This document shows positions 8,833 through 17,671 of a DNA stretch of 61,582 nt, piece by piece. A program made the position numbers and the translations under genes. Every line of letters begins with the position of its first letter. Within the stretch, counting starts at the first letter, position 1. The stretch is from Akkermansiaceae bacterium UBA1315 (lineage in GTDB: Bacteria > Verrucomicrobiota > Verrucomicrobiia > Verrucomicrobiales > Akkermansiaceae), in contig DBTN01000040.1 of NCBI GenBank assembly GCA_002307065.1, forward strand, positions 1-61,582. The letters are read 5' to 3'. The notes under the pieces are model-generated. The model made no database searches. It was not told where the DNA came from and was given only the letters and a program-made list of their open reading frames with translations.

Positions 8833-9576
8833 TCAGGGTTTCGGCGCGGTCCCGGTTTTTTTGCCTGCGGGTTCCTTGATGTGCCCGGCTTTTCCGAGGG
8901 CGTAACGGATCACGATGCTCTTGTCGATGAGGCGGGTGCCTTCGCTGGAAACCTCCTGCACGCGGTAAACGATCAGGCCGAATTTATTGTCGTCGAATTT
9001 TCCGAATGCGACATTTTCCTTGGTTTTGCCCAGACCGGTTTCTTCTTCGAAACGCCATTCGATGCCGGACCATGCGCCGAGGATGCTTTCCGGGTCGGCT
9101 TTGATGTCGTCGATGCGTTTCAGCTCGCCATTCGGAGAGCGGAAAACGTCGTCTTTTTCCACGTAGCGGAGGGTGGAAATCGTGCTGGCGCCACCGGTTC
9201 CGGTGACCGCCCAGGTGCCGCCCGCGCTTTCGCGGAGGAGGAGCATGACTTCTTCAACCGGTTTGAATTCGCGTTTTGCCCAGAGTTTCAGGTATTCCTC
9301 GTATTCCTCTTTCGTCAGGCCGAGTTTTTCGTGGTAGGGCAGGGGAGCGCCCGGTTTCGCTTGGGCGGAAAATTCCCGGAACCATTTTTGATCCTTGCTG
9401 GCGGCTTTTTCGACTTTGGAAACGTATTGATCGATTTCCGGAGGTGGGATCACCACGCCGATCTGCCCGCGCACCGGGATGTCCTTTTCTAAGAGACCGG
9501 AAAAAATCTTCGGGACTTCCGCCGCGTGGGCGGAGACAAGAAACGAAGCGACAAGAAGGAATGCGGGGAATTTCAT
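8833..9576 (-). CDS. Exported protein of unknown function
   Basis: 247 residues with a clear Sec signal peptide (MKFPAFLLVASFLVSAHA, then AEVPK), predicted periplasmic. The mature part has no motif I recognise. It contains two Asp/Lys/Glu-rich helices near residues 45-95 and a mixed beta region with GTWAVTGTGGASTIS. It is followed after 3 bp by the AsmA-like gene on the same strand, and the pair continues into rsmD. Confidence 0.75.
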   Translation of the reverse strand: MKFPAFLLVASFLVSAHAAEVPKIFSGLLEKDIPVRGQIGVVIPPPEIDQYVSKVEKAASKDQKWFREFSAQAKPGAPLPYHEKLGLTKEEYEEYLKLWAKREFKPVEEVMLLLRESAGGTWAVTGTGGASTISTLRYVEKDDVFRSPNGELKRIDDIKADPESILGAWSGIEWRFEEETGLGKTKENVAFGKFDDNKFGLIVYRVQEVSSEGTRLIDKSIVIRYALGKAGHIKEPAGKKTGTAPKP

Positions 9577-9640
9577 GAAGAACAGGCGAGAAACTGGGCG
9601 TGAGAAAGCGATAACTCAAGCGGCAATCTGAGAAGTCGGC

Positions 9641-11836
9641 TTATTCCGGTTCTCCGTTGGGAAAGATTTCGGCGATCGATGTCTCGTGATTCCGGTCGAT
9701 CCATGATTCCAGAGCCACTCGCATGGGTGTGAGGATTTCCGGGCGGCTGGTGGCGACATCGCGTTCGCCGTGCGGATCCGTCGGAAGGTGGAAAAGCGCG
9801 AAATGCCGGTCGCCGTCTGCGGTGGGGGTGCAGACGAGTTTCCAGAAACGGGTCTTGAGGCAGCGTTGTTTTGCCTGAACCAAGCGGTCTTGATATTCGT
9901 CTTTTAACACGAACTGGTAGTTAAAATCTTCGCGGATCGAGGTGAGTTCGTCCATCGGCGGCAGCTTCGGCCGTTCGACGCCGGGCACGCTGAATTGGAT
10001 AAAGGGGAAACCGGTTTCGCCATAAAACGGACGGTATTCCGGGGTTTCGTTGCCTTTGATCCATCCGGCGAAACTTTTCCCCTGCCACACGGCCGGTTTG
10101 GAAACGCCCGCAAGATCGGCCAAGGTGGGAATCACATCGATCAGCCGCACCGTTTCCGGGATGGATCTGGGCGTCGCGCCGGGAACGTGGAAAATCATCG
10201 GCACGTGGTTCGCCTGGAGGCCGCCGTTGAACGTCAGGCCGTGACCGAGGGTGACCCCTGGCTCGTAAAGATCATCGCCGTGATCCGCGGTGATGATGAC
10301 GATCGTGTTGTCCGAGAGTCCGTTTTGTTTCAGCGAAGCGAGCACGCGTGCGACGCAATCGTCAAACTGGCGGGTGCAGCCATCGTAGAGGGCGCGGATT
10401 TGGTCGACTTCATGAGGCGGAAGCATCTTCCACTTGGATTCGAGATCCGTGCTGCTGATGAAGGAATTGATATCAAAATCGACGCCGTTTTTATTCCGTC
10501 CCTGGTAAGCTGGATCGGTGAACATGCTGCGGTAGGGTTCCGGGTTTCGGTACGGCAGATGGTTGCAGGAATAGAAGACGTGCCAAAAGAACGGCTGCTT
10601 GGATTTTCCGACTTTTTCCAAACGTTTTTCCACGCGTTGAGTCACGACTTCCGGGGTGACGAACTGCGCGAACGATCCCAGTTGTGGGAAAATTTTATAT
10701 CCGATCGGGTTATCAAAATACAGCGGGACGACAAAGTGTGCCATCACGACCGCTTGGCTCATATAGATCTTGAAGTTATCAAAATTGGAAACCGAGATAT
10801 GTTCAAATCCGAGCGGCATCAGTTCATAATATCCGGCGCACCAGTCACCGATCGCCGCCGTGTCATAACCTTGTTCGCGGAGGATCTTGGCAAGCGGGAC
10901 GATGCGGTTTTTCGTCGCCTCGACCGTTTCCCGATTGGGATACATTTGGCGGATGCCGTGCGTCTGCGGATATTGCGCGGACATCAACGAAGTGCCGGAT
11001 TCGAGCGTGGAAGCGATCGGGCTGTAGCAATTTTCGAAATGGATCGAGTCCTTCGCGAGCGCATCGATGACCGGGGAAACACCCGCGGCGGCGAGCCCGT
11101 CGCTCCGGCTTGGGACATAACCGGCGACACCCAGCTTATCCCCACGCAGCGAATCCGATCCGAGGATGATGATATTTGGAAAGTCCCGCTGGGTTTTTGC
11201 GATCGTCACCTTTTCCGAAGGGATTTGAGAAATACCAAATCCGGCGGCGGCGATCAAAGCGGCGGCAGTTGCGAAAATCCAGCCACGTTTGCCCCGGCGG
11301 TGGATATGCCAGATCAGCGCGAGCGAAATCCCGACGATCGGTAAGATATGGAAAACGATGAGATAGGTGACCGGTTTGATCGCTGCCGGAATGAAATCGA
11401 GAATTCCGTAATAGCTGTGAGTCAGCGTTCCTTCCGGCAGGAAATACGGTCGCGTGTCGATCAATCGCAGCGTGAAATAATGGTGCAGCAGAGAGACCAG
11501 GATCAGCGCGCGGAGAGCGACCGCCCAGGCGGATTTGAACTTGGATCGACCGGTCCACCAAGAAGCGACCGGTTGGATCAAAACCGCCCCGGCGAGGGTC
11601 AGCAGGACGTAGGCGAGCAGCATCAGCAGGTTTTCCCGGACGAGAAATCCGAAATATTGTTCCTGCGCCAGCGTGCTGAAATGGTTGTCCATTTCGCTGG
11701 TATTGCTCGTCAGCCGGACAAGCGATTTCCCGTATTGGTAGAGGAAAAAGACGAGAATCCCCATGAATACGGGTAGAAACCGGGCGGATGGACCGGTTTT
11801 GCGGAGTTTTTTTGGCAAAGGAGTGAAATCAGGCAA
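9641..11836 (-). CDS. Membrane-embedded alkaline-phosphatase-superfamily (sulfatase-fold) protein, probable phospho-group transferase type
   Basis: 731 residues. The N-terminal ~200 residues hold about five transmembrane segments, followed by a periplasmic sulfatase-fold domain. The metal-site motif FPNIIILGSDSLRGDKLG is at residues ~219-236, and ITADHGDDLYEPG supplies the distal Asp-His pair. Where sulfatases have Cys/Ser-x-Pro-Ser-Arg for formylglycine, this protein has STLESG (Thr near residue 277). Without the CxPSR signature it should not be a formylglycine sulfatase. It resembles lipoteichoic-acid-synthase and phosphoethanolamine-transferase relatives that use Thr. The substrate is unknown, with envelope lipid or polysaccharide decoration most likely. 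It is transcribed divergently from the GT28-like glycosyltransferase gene at 11959. Confidence 0.8.
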   Translation of the reverse strand: MPDFTPLPKKLRKTGPSARFLPVFMGILVFFLYQYGKSLVRLTSNTSEMDNHFSTLAQEQYFGFLVRENLLMLLAYVLLTLAGAVLIQPVASWWTGRSKFKSAWAVALRALILVSLLHHYFTLRLIDTRPYFLPEGTLTHSYYGILDFIPAAIKPVTYLIVFHILPIVGISLALIWHIHRRGKRGWIFATAAALIAAAGFGISQIPSEKVTIAKTQRDFPNIIILGSDSLRGDKLGVAGYVPSRSDGLAAAGVSPVIDALAKDSIHFENCYSPIASTLESGTSLMSAQYPQTHGIRQMYPNRETVEATKNRIVPLAKILREQGYDTAAIGDWCAGYYELMPLGFEHISVSNFDNFKIYMSQAVVMAHFVVPLYFDNPIGYKIFPQLGSFAQFVTPEVVTQRVEKRLEKVGKSKQPFFWHVFYSCNHLPYRNPEPYRSMFTDPAYQGRNKNGVDFDINSFISSTDLESKWKMLPPHEVDQIRALYDGCTRQFDDCVARVLASLKQNGLSDNTIVIITADHGDDLYEPGVTLGHGLTFNGGLQANHVPMIFHVPGATPRSIPETVRLIDVIPTLADLAGVSKPAVWQGKSFAGWIKGNETPEYRPFYGETGFPFIQFSVPGVERPKLPPMDELTSIREDFNYQFVLKDEYQDRLVQAKQRCLKTRFWKLVCTPTADGDRHFALFHLPTDPHGERDVATSRPEILTPMRVALESWIDRNHETSIAEIFPNGEPE

Positions 11837-11958
11837 GCCGAGAGCTTTGCAGGAAGCCTGAAAATCAGCAAGAGCCTCGTCTTGCGGAGTTGCGAAAACC
11901 GAAAAAAGTCAATCGACTCGCCAGTCCACTGCCCCTAGAACCGCTCAGCCCGCCATCC

Positions 11959-13071
11959 ATGCCGCGCCTTTTGATCATCACCGCTGCCTTCGGAGAAGGT
12001 CATAACAGCGCCGCCCGAAACCTCGCCCTCGCGTTGGATTCGCTGGGTGCGGAGACCCGTGTTTGCGATCCCTGCCTGCTGGCCGCGCCGTATTCGACGC
12101 AGTTTTTCAGCTACAGCTACCGTTACATCACGACTCATTTGCCGAAGGTTTGGGAAAAAGTTTACCGTTCGACCGATCAGTGCGATTTCAGCCGCCAGCG
12201 GGTCCCGCTTTTGCGAAAACCCGAGCGCTATCTTGCGGATCTGGTGGAGGATTTCCGGCCGGAGGCGATCGTTTGCACGTATCCGATTTATCCGTATTTC
12301 CTCGCCCGGACGTTTGCGGAAACCGGCAAACCGGTACCGGTTTTCACGGTGGTCACGGATTCGATCGAGATCAACGCCTCGTGGCTGCGGGCTCCGAGCG
12401 ACTGTTGGTTGGTGACCGATCCGGCGACCCAAACCGCGATGGTCGGTGCGGGGTTGCCTGCGGAAAAGATCGCCGTGACCGGTTTTGCGGTTCATCCGGC
12501 GTTTGCGGAGCTCGAACCGGTCGAGTGCGTCGATGACTGCGAGCCTTTCCGGATTTTGTATTTCCCGATGGCGAAGCGGCCGTTTATCCGCCGCCATTGT
12601 CGGGCGATGCTCGATGCTTCGCCAAAGGTGAAATTGACGGTCGTGATGGGGAAAAGCACACGTTTGCTTTACTCGCGGGCGCGTGAGATCCAGTTGGAAT
12701 ATCCGGGGAGGGTGCGGCTGGTCGGTTGGACGAAGCGGGTTCCGCAGTACTTGAACCGGCATCATCTGGTCGTCGGAAAAGCGGGCGGAGCGACCGTCCA
12801 CGAAGCGATCGCCGCGCGGTGTCCGATGTTGATTCACCATTTGGTCCCCGGGCAGGAGGAAGGAAATCTGAAGCTGCTCGAACAAATCGGTGGCGGTGGA
12901 TTGGCGAATACTCCCGCACTGCTGACTGGGAAAATTTCGGAAATGTTATTGGATCAAGGCGCCGGGTGGCGGGCGATGAAACGCGCTCTTGCGACTCACG
13001 GCAGCAACTCGGGCGCGGTCGACAGCGCTCGTTTCATTCTGCAAGCAATTCCCAAACTGACGGAACGATGA
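11959..13071 (+). CDS. MGDG-synthase/MurG-like glycosyltransferase (GT28 type)
   Basis: Probable sugar transferase acting on a membrane lipid. The N-terminus LLIITAAFGEGHNSAARNLA carries the GHNSAA loop typical of monogalactosyldiacylglycerol synthases and processive diacylglycerol glucosyltransferases. The middle has VFTVVTDSIEINASWL and the C-terminal donor half has VVGKAGGATVHEAIAARCP and PGQEEGN, matching the GT28 nucleotide-sugar site. The frame is open further upstream, but the ATG at 11959 starts directly at the Rossmann strand and is chosen. It overlaps the HAD phosphatase gene by four bases (ATGA), so the two are co-translated. The exact sugar and acceptor cannot be told. Confidence 0.85.
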   Translation: MPRLLIITAAFGEGHNSAARNLALALDSLGAETRVCDPCLLAAPYSTQFFSYSYRYITTHLPKVWEKVYRSTDQCDFSRQRVPLLRKPERYLADLVEDFRPEAIVCTYPIYPYFLARTFAETGKPVPVFTVVTDSIEINASWLRAPSDCWLVTDPATQTAMVGAGLPAEKIAVTGFAVHPAFAELEPVECVDDCEPFRILYFPMAKRPFIRRHCRAMLDASPKVKLTVVMGKSTRLLYSRAREIQLEYPGRVRLVGWTKRVPQYLNRHHLVVGKAGGATVHEAIAARCPMLIHHLVPGQEEGNLKLLEQIGGGGLANTPALLTGKISEMLLDQGAGWRAMKRALATHGSNSGAVDSARFILQAIPKLTER

Positions 13072-13673
13072 ATTTTCTTTTTGATATCGGCCGCGTGCTT
13101 CTCGATTTCGATTTTGAATCGTCCTTGGTTCAGCTTTTGCCGGAAGGCGCGCCTGATGCCAAAGCGCGGCTTGAGCGGTTGATGGAGCGGAAAGACGAGT
13201 TTGAAGCCGGTCGATTGGAGACCGAAGCCTACATCGAGTGGGCGCTCGGTGTTCTTGGCAGCAACGCGACGGCGGACGAATTTCGGCACTACTGGCGGAA
13301 TATTTTCACCCCGAACGAACCGATGTGGGACTGCGCGCGGCAGCTTGCGGCAGACGGGCACCGGTTGATTTTGTTTTCCAATATCAACACGATTCACGCG
13401 CCGTGGATTTTTGAGGCCTTTCCCCAGTTCTCGATTTTTGAAGGAGCCGTGCTGTCATTTGAAACCGGTTTTATCAAACCGAGCCCCGAAATTTATGAGT
13501 ATGCGATTTCGACCTACGGGCTGATTCCGGAAGAGACCCTTTACATCGACGACCTACCCGCGAATATCGCGACCGGTCAGGCGCTTGGGTTTCGTTCGTG
13601 GCAATACGATCTGAAAAATCACGCGGCATTCGAAGCGTGGCTCGCTGCCGAAATGGTCACCCTCCAGTCTTGA
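13068..13673 (+). CDS. HAD-superfamily phosphatase (YihX-like)
   Basis: About 201 residues with the HAD motifs in order: motif I FDIGRVLLDFD, motif II LILFSNIN, motif III Lys in GFIKPSPEIY, and motif IV YIDDLPANI. The FD(I/L)Gx(V)hhD form of motif I is the one seen in YihX and related sugar-phosphate phosphatases. The ATG at 13068 overlaps the stop of the glycosyltransferase gene. The frame is open upstream, but that part lies inside the previous gene and is not used. Substrate unknown. Coupling to a nucleotide-sugar transferase would fit a hexose phosphate, which is inference. Confidence 0.88.
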   Translation: MNFLFDIGRVLLDFDFESSLVQLLPEGAPDAKARLERLMERKDEFEAGRLETEAYIEWALGVLGSNATADEFRHYWRNIFTPNEPMWDCARQLAADGHRLILFSNINTIHAPWIFEAFPQFSIFEGAVLSFETGFIKPSPEIYEYAISTYGLIPEETLYIDDLPANIATGQALGFRSWQYDLKNHAAFEAWLAAEMVTLQS

Positions 13674-13706
13674 AGTTCCCGTCCTTTCGTTTCACTTTTT
13701 TCGTTC

Positions 13707-14489
13707 ATGTCCCACTCCGCCTTGATCATCGCTGGCCGCACGTTTCGTTCCCGCTTGTTTATTGGAACCGGTAAATTTCCTTCGAATGAAGCGATGCGTT
13801 CCGCTTTGGAAGCGAGCGGAGCGGAAATTGTGACGGTTGCTTTGCGGCGGGCGGATCTCAGCGGAGCGCGTGATCCTTACGCGAACATCCTCGAATTTAT
13901 CGATCCAGAGAAATACCTGATTCTGCCGAATACCAGTGGTGCGATGAATGCGGAAGAGGCCGTACGTTTGGCGCGGCTCGCGGCGGCCGCCGGTTTGCCG
14001 AAATGGGTGAAACTCGAAATCCATCCGGATCCGACGTATCTTTTGCCGGACCCGATCGAGACGCTCAAGGCGGCTGAAATTTTGGTGAAGGAGGGATTCA
14101 CGGTTCTGCCTTACATCAATGCCGATCCCGTTTTGGCGAAACGTCTGCAAGAAGTCGGAACGGCGACGGTCATGCCGCTCGCCGCGCCCATCGGCTCGAA
14201 TCGCGGCCTGGCCACGCGCGACCAAATCCGGATCATCATTGAGCAATCGATTGTGCCGGTGGTGGTTGATGCCGGTTTGGGAGCTCCAAGCCATGCGGCC
14301 GAAGCCATGGAAATGGGAGCAGACGCGGTTTTGGTCAATACTGCCATCGCGATCGCCAGCGACCCAAGCCGGATGGCCGTTGCATTCAAACTCGGAGTCG
14401 AAGCCGGACGGGAAGCCTATGAGCTCGGACTTCCTGAAATGATCGATCAGGCAAGCGCAACGAGTCCTCTGACTGGATTTCTTCAGTAA
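13707..14489 (+). CDS. thiG: Thiazole synthase ThiG
   Basis: Forms the thiazole phosphate ring of thiamine from 1-deoxy-D-xylulose 5-phosphate, dehydroglycine and ThiS-thiocarboxylate in the cytoplasm. 260 residues, the normal length. Diagnostic segments are FIGTGKFPS, the Schiff-base Lys in WVKLEIHPDPTYLLPD, VMPLAAPIGSNRGLAT and VVDAGLGAPSHAAEAMEMGAD. It stands 33 bp after the HAD gene on the same strand. No thiS, thiF or thiH is next to it, so the other thiamine genes must be elsewhere. Confidence 0.96.
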   Translation: MSHSALIIAGRTFRSRLFIGTGKFPSNEAMRSALEASGAEIVTVALRRADLSGARDPYANILEFIDPEKYLILPNTSGAMNAEEAVRLARLAAAAGLPKWVKLEIHPDPTYLLPDPIETLKAAEILVKEGFTVLPYINADPVLAKRLQEVGTATVMPLAAPIGSNRGLATRDQIRIIIEQSIVPVVVDAGLGAPSHAAEAMEMGADAVLVNTAIAIASDPSRMAVAFKLGVEAGREAYELGLPEMIDQASATSPLTGFLQ

Positions 14490-14774
14490 AAACCGGTCAT
14501 CGCTGCGGAAAAGGGCGAAATTTGCCGAGCATGGCATATTTCTGAATTTCGGAGTAATTTCGGACTACTCGATTTTAGTGTCGAGTTGGTCATCTTTTTA
14601 TAACTGGCTCAACGTGATGATGGTGTGAGTTGATGAAATTTTTTTCATTTGTTTGGCAGGGTTGTGAAATGCACCTTGGAGACTTCGGGGATTGCAAATC
14701 GCGCCTCAATTCCTTATTTTTTTTGGGCATTCCGAGAGTCTTAGGCCCAGACCCTGCTTTATACCCTCATCACT
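14490..14774 (+). other. Intergenic region, 285 bp
   Basis: AT-richer than its surroundings, with several T-runs (for example around 14593-14600, 14640-14650 and 14718-14727). I see no RNA gene, no clear terminator hairpin and no conserved open frame. It presumably holds the thiG 3' end and the promoter of the next gene. Confidence 0.4.
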
Positions 14775-15272
14775 ATGTTCCGTATCCGATTTATTGGTTT
14801 ATGCCTGTGCATGGTTTCTCTGAGCGAGGCACAGATTTATAACGCCGGAGCCGACCAGGTATTGGTCCGGAATCTGCAACGGTTCGCCAAGGAGTCCTTT
14901 TCCCTTTCCGAGTTGGAAGGTTTCATGGAGTTGTTGAAAAATGGGGATGGCTTTACCAAGGCTGATATGTCGAAGATCGATGGCTATCGATCCAAGCTCG
15001 AAGCGCATTTTCGGTTTATCGAAAATGCCACCACGGAAAAAGAAATTGCCGCGAATGAAACCCAGCCATTCCCGAACGGCTGCTTTGTTCCGGTTCCTTT
15101 GCGCGACGAAATTCTTTCCGACGAAGAGGCCTACAATATTTTTCGCTCGGATTTCAGCCCTGGGCTGATTGCTCCGCTGCATGAATCTCTGGTGAAACAT
15201 GCGATTCGAGATGAGGCCGCGTCGTCGGTAGCGCCGCTCGCTTCGGAGCTGGTCGGAGTGAATGAGCGATAG
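14775..15272 (+). CDS. Exported protein of unknown function
   Basis: 165 residues beginning with a signal peptide (MFRIRFIGLCLCMVSLSEAQ), then a helical region with an EF-hand-like but incomplete stretch, LLKNGDGFTKADMSKID (residues ~54-70). Calcium binding is conceivable but the loop lacks a full DxDxDG pattern. No other motif recognised. It stands alone between thiG and the bPH-domain gene. Confidence 0.6.
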   Translation: MFRIRFIGLCLCMVSLSEAQIYNAGADQVLVRNLQRFAKESFSLSELEGFMELLKNGDGFTKADMSKIDGYRSKLEAHFRFIENATTEKEIAANETQPFPNGCFVPVPLRDEILSDEEAYNIFRSDFSPGLIAPLHESLVKHAIRDEAASSVAPLASELVGVNER

Positions 15273-15332
15273 CAGGACTTCCGTGTCATAATCTCACTTG
15301 CTCGGCGAGGCGAGGATTCGCATGATACGGGT

Positions 15333-15830
15333 GTGACGGAAGAAACGACTATATGGAAAGGGAGCCCTTCTCAGTGGCTGAATCTCGGGCCTTTTTCGTT
15401 CGCGGGACTCGCGGTGGTCGGGCTGATCGTCGGCGGAATCTTGGCTCCGCCTGCGGCGATCGTTGCGTTTCCGGCGGTGGCGATTCCGATTTTTTATGCG
15501 ATCTGGCGGTATTTAAAAATCCGCTGTGAAACTTATGAACTGACCAGCGAGCGGATTCGCGTCAGCCGTGGGGTGATCAATCAACACATCGATGAGGTCG
15601 AGCTGTATCGCGTCAAAGACACGCTTACGCTCCGGACGTGGTGGATGCGGTTGACCGGTTTGGCAACGATCAAGATGGAGACGTCTGACCGGACGCAGCC
15701 GACGCTGGAGATTCCGGCGATTCGTGGGGGCATGGAGCTTCGGGAAAATTTGCGAAAATGCGTCGAGACCCAACGGGATCGCAAGCGCGTGAGGGAAATG
15801 GATTTTGAGGATTCTGGCGACGCTGTGTGA
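15333..15830 (+). CDS. Membrane protein with a bacterial PH domain (bPH2/DUF304, YdbS-like)
   Basis: 165 residues. Two adjacent transmembrane segments (residues ~18-60) precede a bPH2-type domain with YELTSERIRVSRGVINQ and a following strand set ending in IPAIRGGMELRENL. Families of this layout are cytoplasmic-membrane proteins of poorly known function. The start is the GTG at 15333. Neighbours are also small envelope or membrane proteins, but spacing (125 bp to the next gene) does not prove an operon. Confidence 0.8.
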   Translation: MTEETTIWKGSPSQWLNLGPFSFAGLAVVGLIVGGILAPPAAIVAFPAVAIPIFYAIWRYLKIRCETYELTSERIRVSRGVINQHIDEVELYRVKDTLTLRTWWMRLTGLATIKMETSDRTQPTLEIPAIRGGMELRENLRKCVETQRDRKRVREMDFEDSGDAV

Positions 15831-15955
15831 TTCAAATTTACTCGAAATCGGAACGGATCATGCGGACAAAAAATTTCGATTTACTCGCATTCATCAAGGA
15901 ATCCTGATAATTCAAGCCCCGGTGTGAATCGGGTGGTTGGCCGATTGATCGTGTT

Positions 15956-16606
15956 ATGAAGTGTCCTCGTTGCGTCCAAAAAATTCACCGGGCGGCCTCA
16001 AGCTGTCCGCATTGTGGATTTACGCTTGCGGATGCGGATGCACATTTTGGTGAAGGAGAAGTGAGGCTGCGGTGTTTGACCGATGCGGCCGGATTGCTGC
16101 GGCGCGGACAGCGGGAGCAAGTGGAGATGGCGATGGAGCGGATCACCCGGCGCTTTCCCCAACTTTTTGTCGCCGTTTATACCGGTTCTCTCGGTGAGAT
16201 GGCGAACATGCGGCAATTTGGATTTTGGTTGCTGAACCGGGCGGCGTTTGAAGATGTGCCGGCGCACAAACCGAACGAAGCCGGGATTTTATTAACGATT
16301 GATGCCGAATCAAAATCCGCGTCGATCACCTTCGGCTATTTGCTCGACGCGTTTTTGGAGGAATCCGATACCTTCGAGTCTCTTTCCCGAGCCCATTCGT
16401 ATTGGCTGGAGGGAAAATACGCGGCGGGGATCGTTCGGACGCTCAAGCATCTGGACGGCGTGTTGGCGAAACGTTGTCGGCAGGCACGTCGCGACCCGGA
16501 TCGTTTTGGTCGGAAAGTGCTTCCGCCGCCGAACATGGGAGATTTGTTACGCCGCATCCGTGCCGGTCACCGGTTGGAATCAGGGGAAACGGAGGTGCGG
16601 AAATGA
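15956..16606 (+). CDS. Zinc-ribbon protein with a TPM-like domain
   Basis: 216 residues. The N-terminus MKCPRCVQKIHRAASSCPHC is a CxxC...CxxC zinc ribbon. The rest (residues ~30-180) has ITRRFPQLFVAVYTG and EAGILLTIDAESKSASITFGY, resembling the TPM (TLP18.3/Psb32/MOLO-1) fold. The C-terminus is basic. The stop overlaps the ATG of the following membrane protein gene by four bases, and that protein seems to hold a second TPM-like segment, so the two products probably act together at the membrane. Function unknown. Confidence 0.65.
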   Translation: MKCPRCVQKIHRAASSCPHCGFTLADADAHFGEGEVRLRCLTDAAGLLRRGQREQVEMAMERITRRFPQLFVAVYTGSLGEMANMRQFGFWLLNRAAFEDVPAHKPNEAGILLTIDAESKSASITFGYLLDAFLEESDTFESLSRAHSYWLEGKYAAGIVRTLKHLDGVLAKRCRQARRDPDRFGRKVLPPPNMGDLLRRIRAGHRLESGETEVRK

Positions 16607-17652
16607 AACGGTGGGCGATGGGTGGATGCATGGTGGTTTTCGCGGGAATCGCGCTGGCGAATATTGAGCCGCCGCTTCCGACATGGAACGGCGACGAGCG
16701 GACGCTTTTGGAAGCGGAAGGATGGGTGGCGGGCGGATCGCTGTTGGCGGTCGATCCACCTGTCCCGGAAGATTCCCCGGCGGCGGCGGTGAGTCCCGAA
16801 CTTGATGTCGCGCAGCCGACGGCCGAGGAAGTCGCCGAGGCCGACCTGCCGGGATCGGTGATTCCGGAAAAATTTCTGCCGCTCTATTTCGGCGAAAGGC
16901 CGCAGGAATTTCTCGTCGATCCGCAAGGGTTGTTGAGCGAGGTCGATTATCGGAATCGTTTGGAATTTTTGAAGGATCACTCGGCGGATTCGTCGATCGA
17001 TTTGTTTGTTTATGTGTTTGGCGGGGAGCAGGACATTCCCAGCGACGTGCGGGCGGAGGAATTGATCGAGCGGTTTTTCTCGTCGGGCCGGCCTGCGGCG
17101 ATGGTTTATTATTATCTCGGAGCTCCGCAGCGGTCGGTCATGTATTTGAGTCCCTCCCTGACGGAAGGGGTTCCGGTCGCGGAACAGCGACGTGCGCTGC
17201 AGAGTTCGGTGATGATGGCGTTTGAAAAGCTGGATCCGGTGGAGCAGCTCGAGGCGTTTTCCGTTCAGATGTCGATCCGCATTTATTGGATGGAGCGGAT
17301 GCTTGGCGGCCAAGTGGTGACGGATGATCTCCCGGAAATGAACCGGATGGAGGAAGTCGGGGAGGCCGCGCCGGTGAAAAAAAGCCGTGAGCAATGGCTG
17401 GAGGAGATTTTGAAAGTTCTCGATCCGCTGTTGATGCCGGTGGCGCTGACGAGCTTGTCGGTGGTGATCGCGTTTTCGGCAAGCTGGTGGCTGAACCGGC
17501 GAAGACGCTACCGGTTTCCTGAATTCGACGTCGAACCGCGTTTGGGTGGAAATCATGCGGCAGGAATCGGAGCGGTGATTTCTTTCGCCAGCGCGACCTT
17601 GCCGCCCGCATCCCAGCGCGATCAGGTGCCGGATTACTTGCGCCGCGCGTGA
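16603..17652 (+). CDS. Exported, C-terminally membrane-anchored protein with a TPM-like segment
   Basis: About 349 residues from the ATG at 16603, which is overlapped by the previous stop. A signal peptide (MKRWAMGGCMVVFAGIALAN) is followed by a Pro/Glu-rich stretch. Around residues 95-180 is a TPM-like stretch, including LEFLKDHSADSSIDLFVYVF and AAMVYYYLG. A transmembrane helix lies near residue 290 (LLMPVALTSLSVVIAFSASW), followed by an Arg-rich stop-transfer NRRRRYR. The C-terminal tail would be cytoplasmic. Forms a translationally coupled pair with the zinc-ribbon gene. Function unknown. Confidence 0.65.
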   Translation: MKRWAMGGCMVVFAGIALANIEPPLPTWNGDERTLLEAEGWVAGGSLLAVDPPVPEDSPAAAVSPELDVAQPTAEEVAEADLPGSVIPEKFLPLYFGERPQEFLVDPQGLLSEVDYRNRLEFLKDHSADSSIDLFVYVFGGEQDIPSDVRAEELIERFFSSGRPAAMVYYYLGAPQRSVMYLSPSLTEGVPVAEQRRALQSSVMMAFEKLDPVEQLEAFSVQMSIRIYWMERMLGGQVVTDDLPEMNRMEEVGEAAPVKKSREQWLEEILKVLDPLLMPVALTSLSVVIAFSASWWLNRRRRYRFPEFDVEPRLGGNHAAGIGAVISFASATLPPASQRDQVPDYLRRA

Positions 17653-17671
17653 AGCTGAGCGAAAAACGGGC

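Noticed and set aside
9995..11344. 449-residue plus-strand ORF
   Set aside because: Antisense shadow of the sulfatase-fold gene, which has clear active-site motifs.
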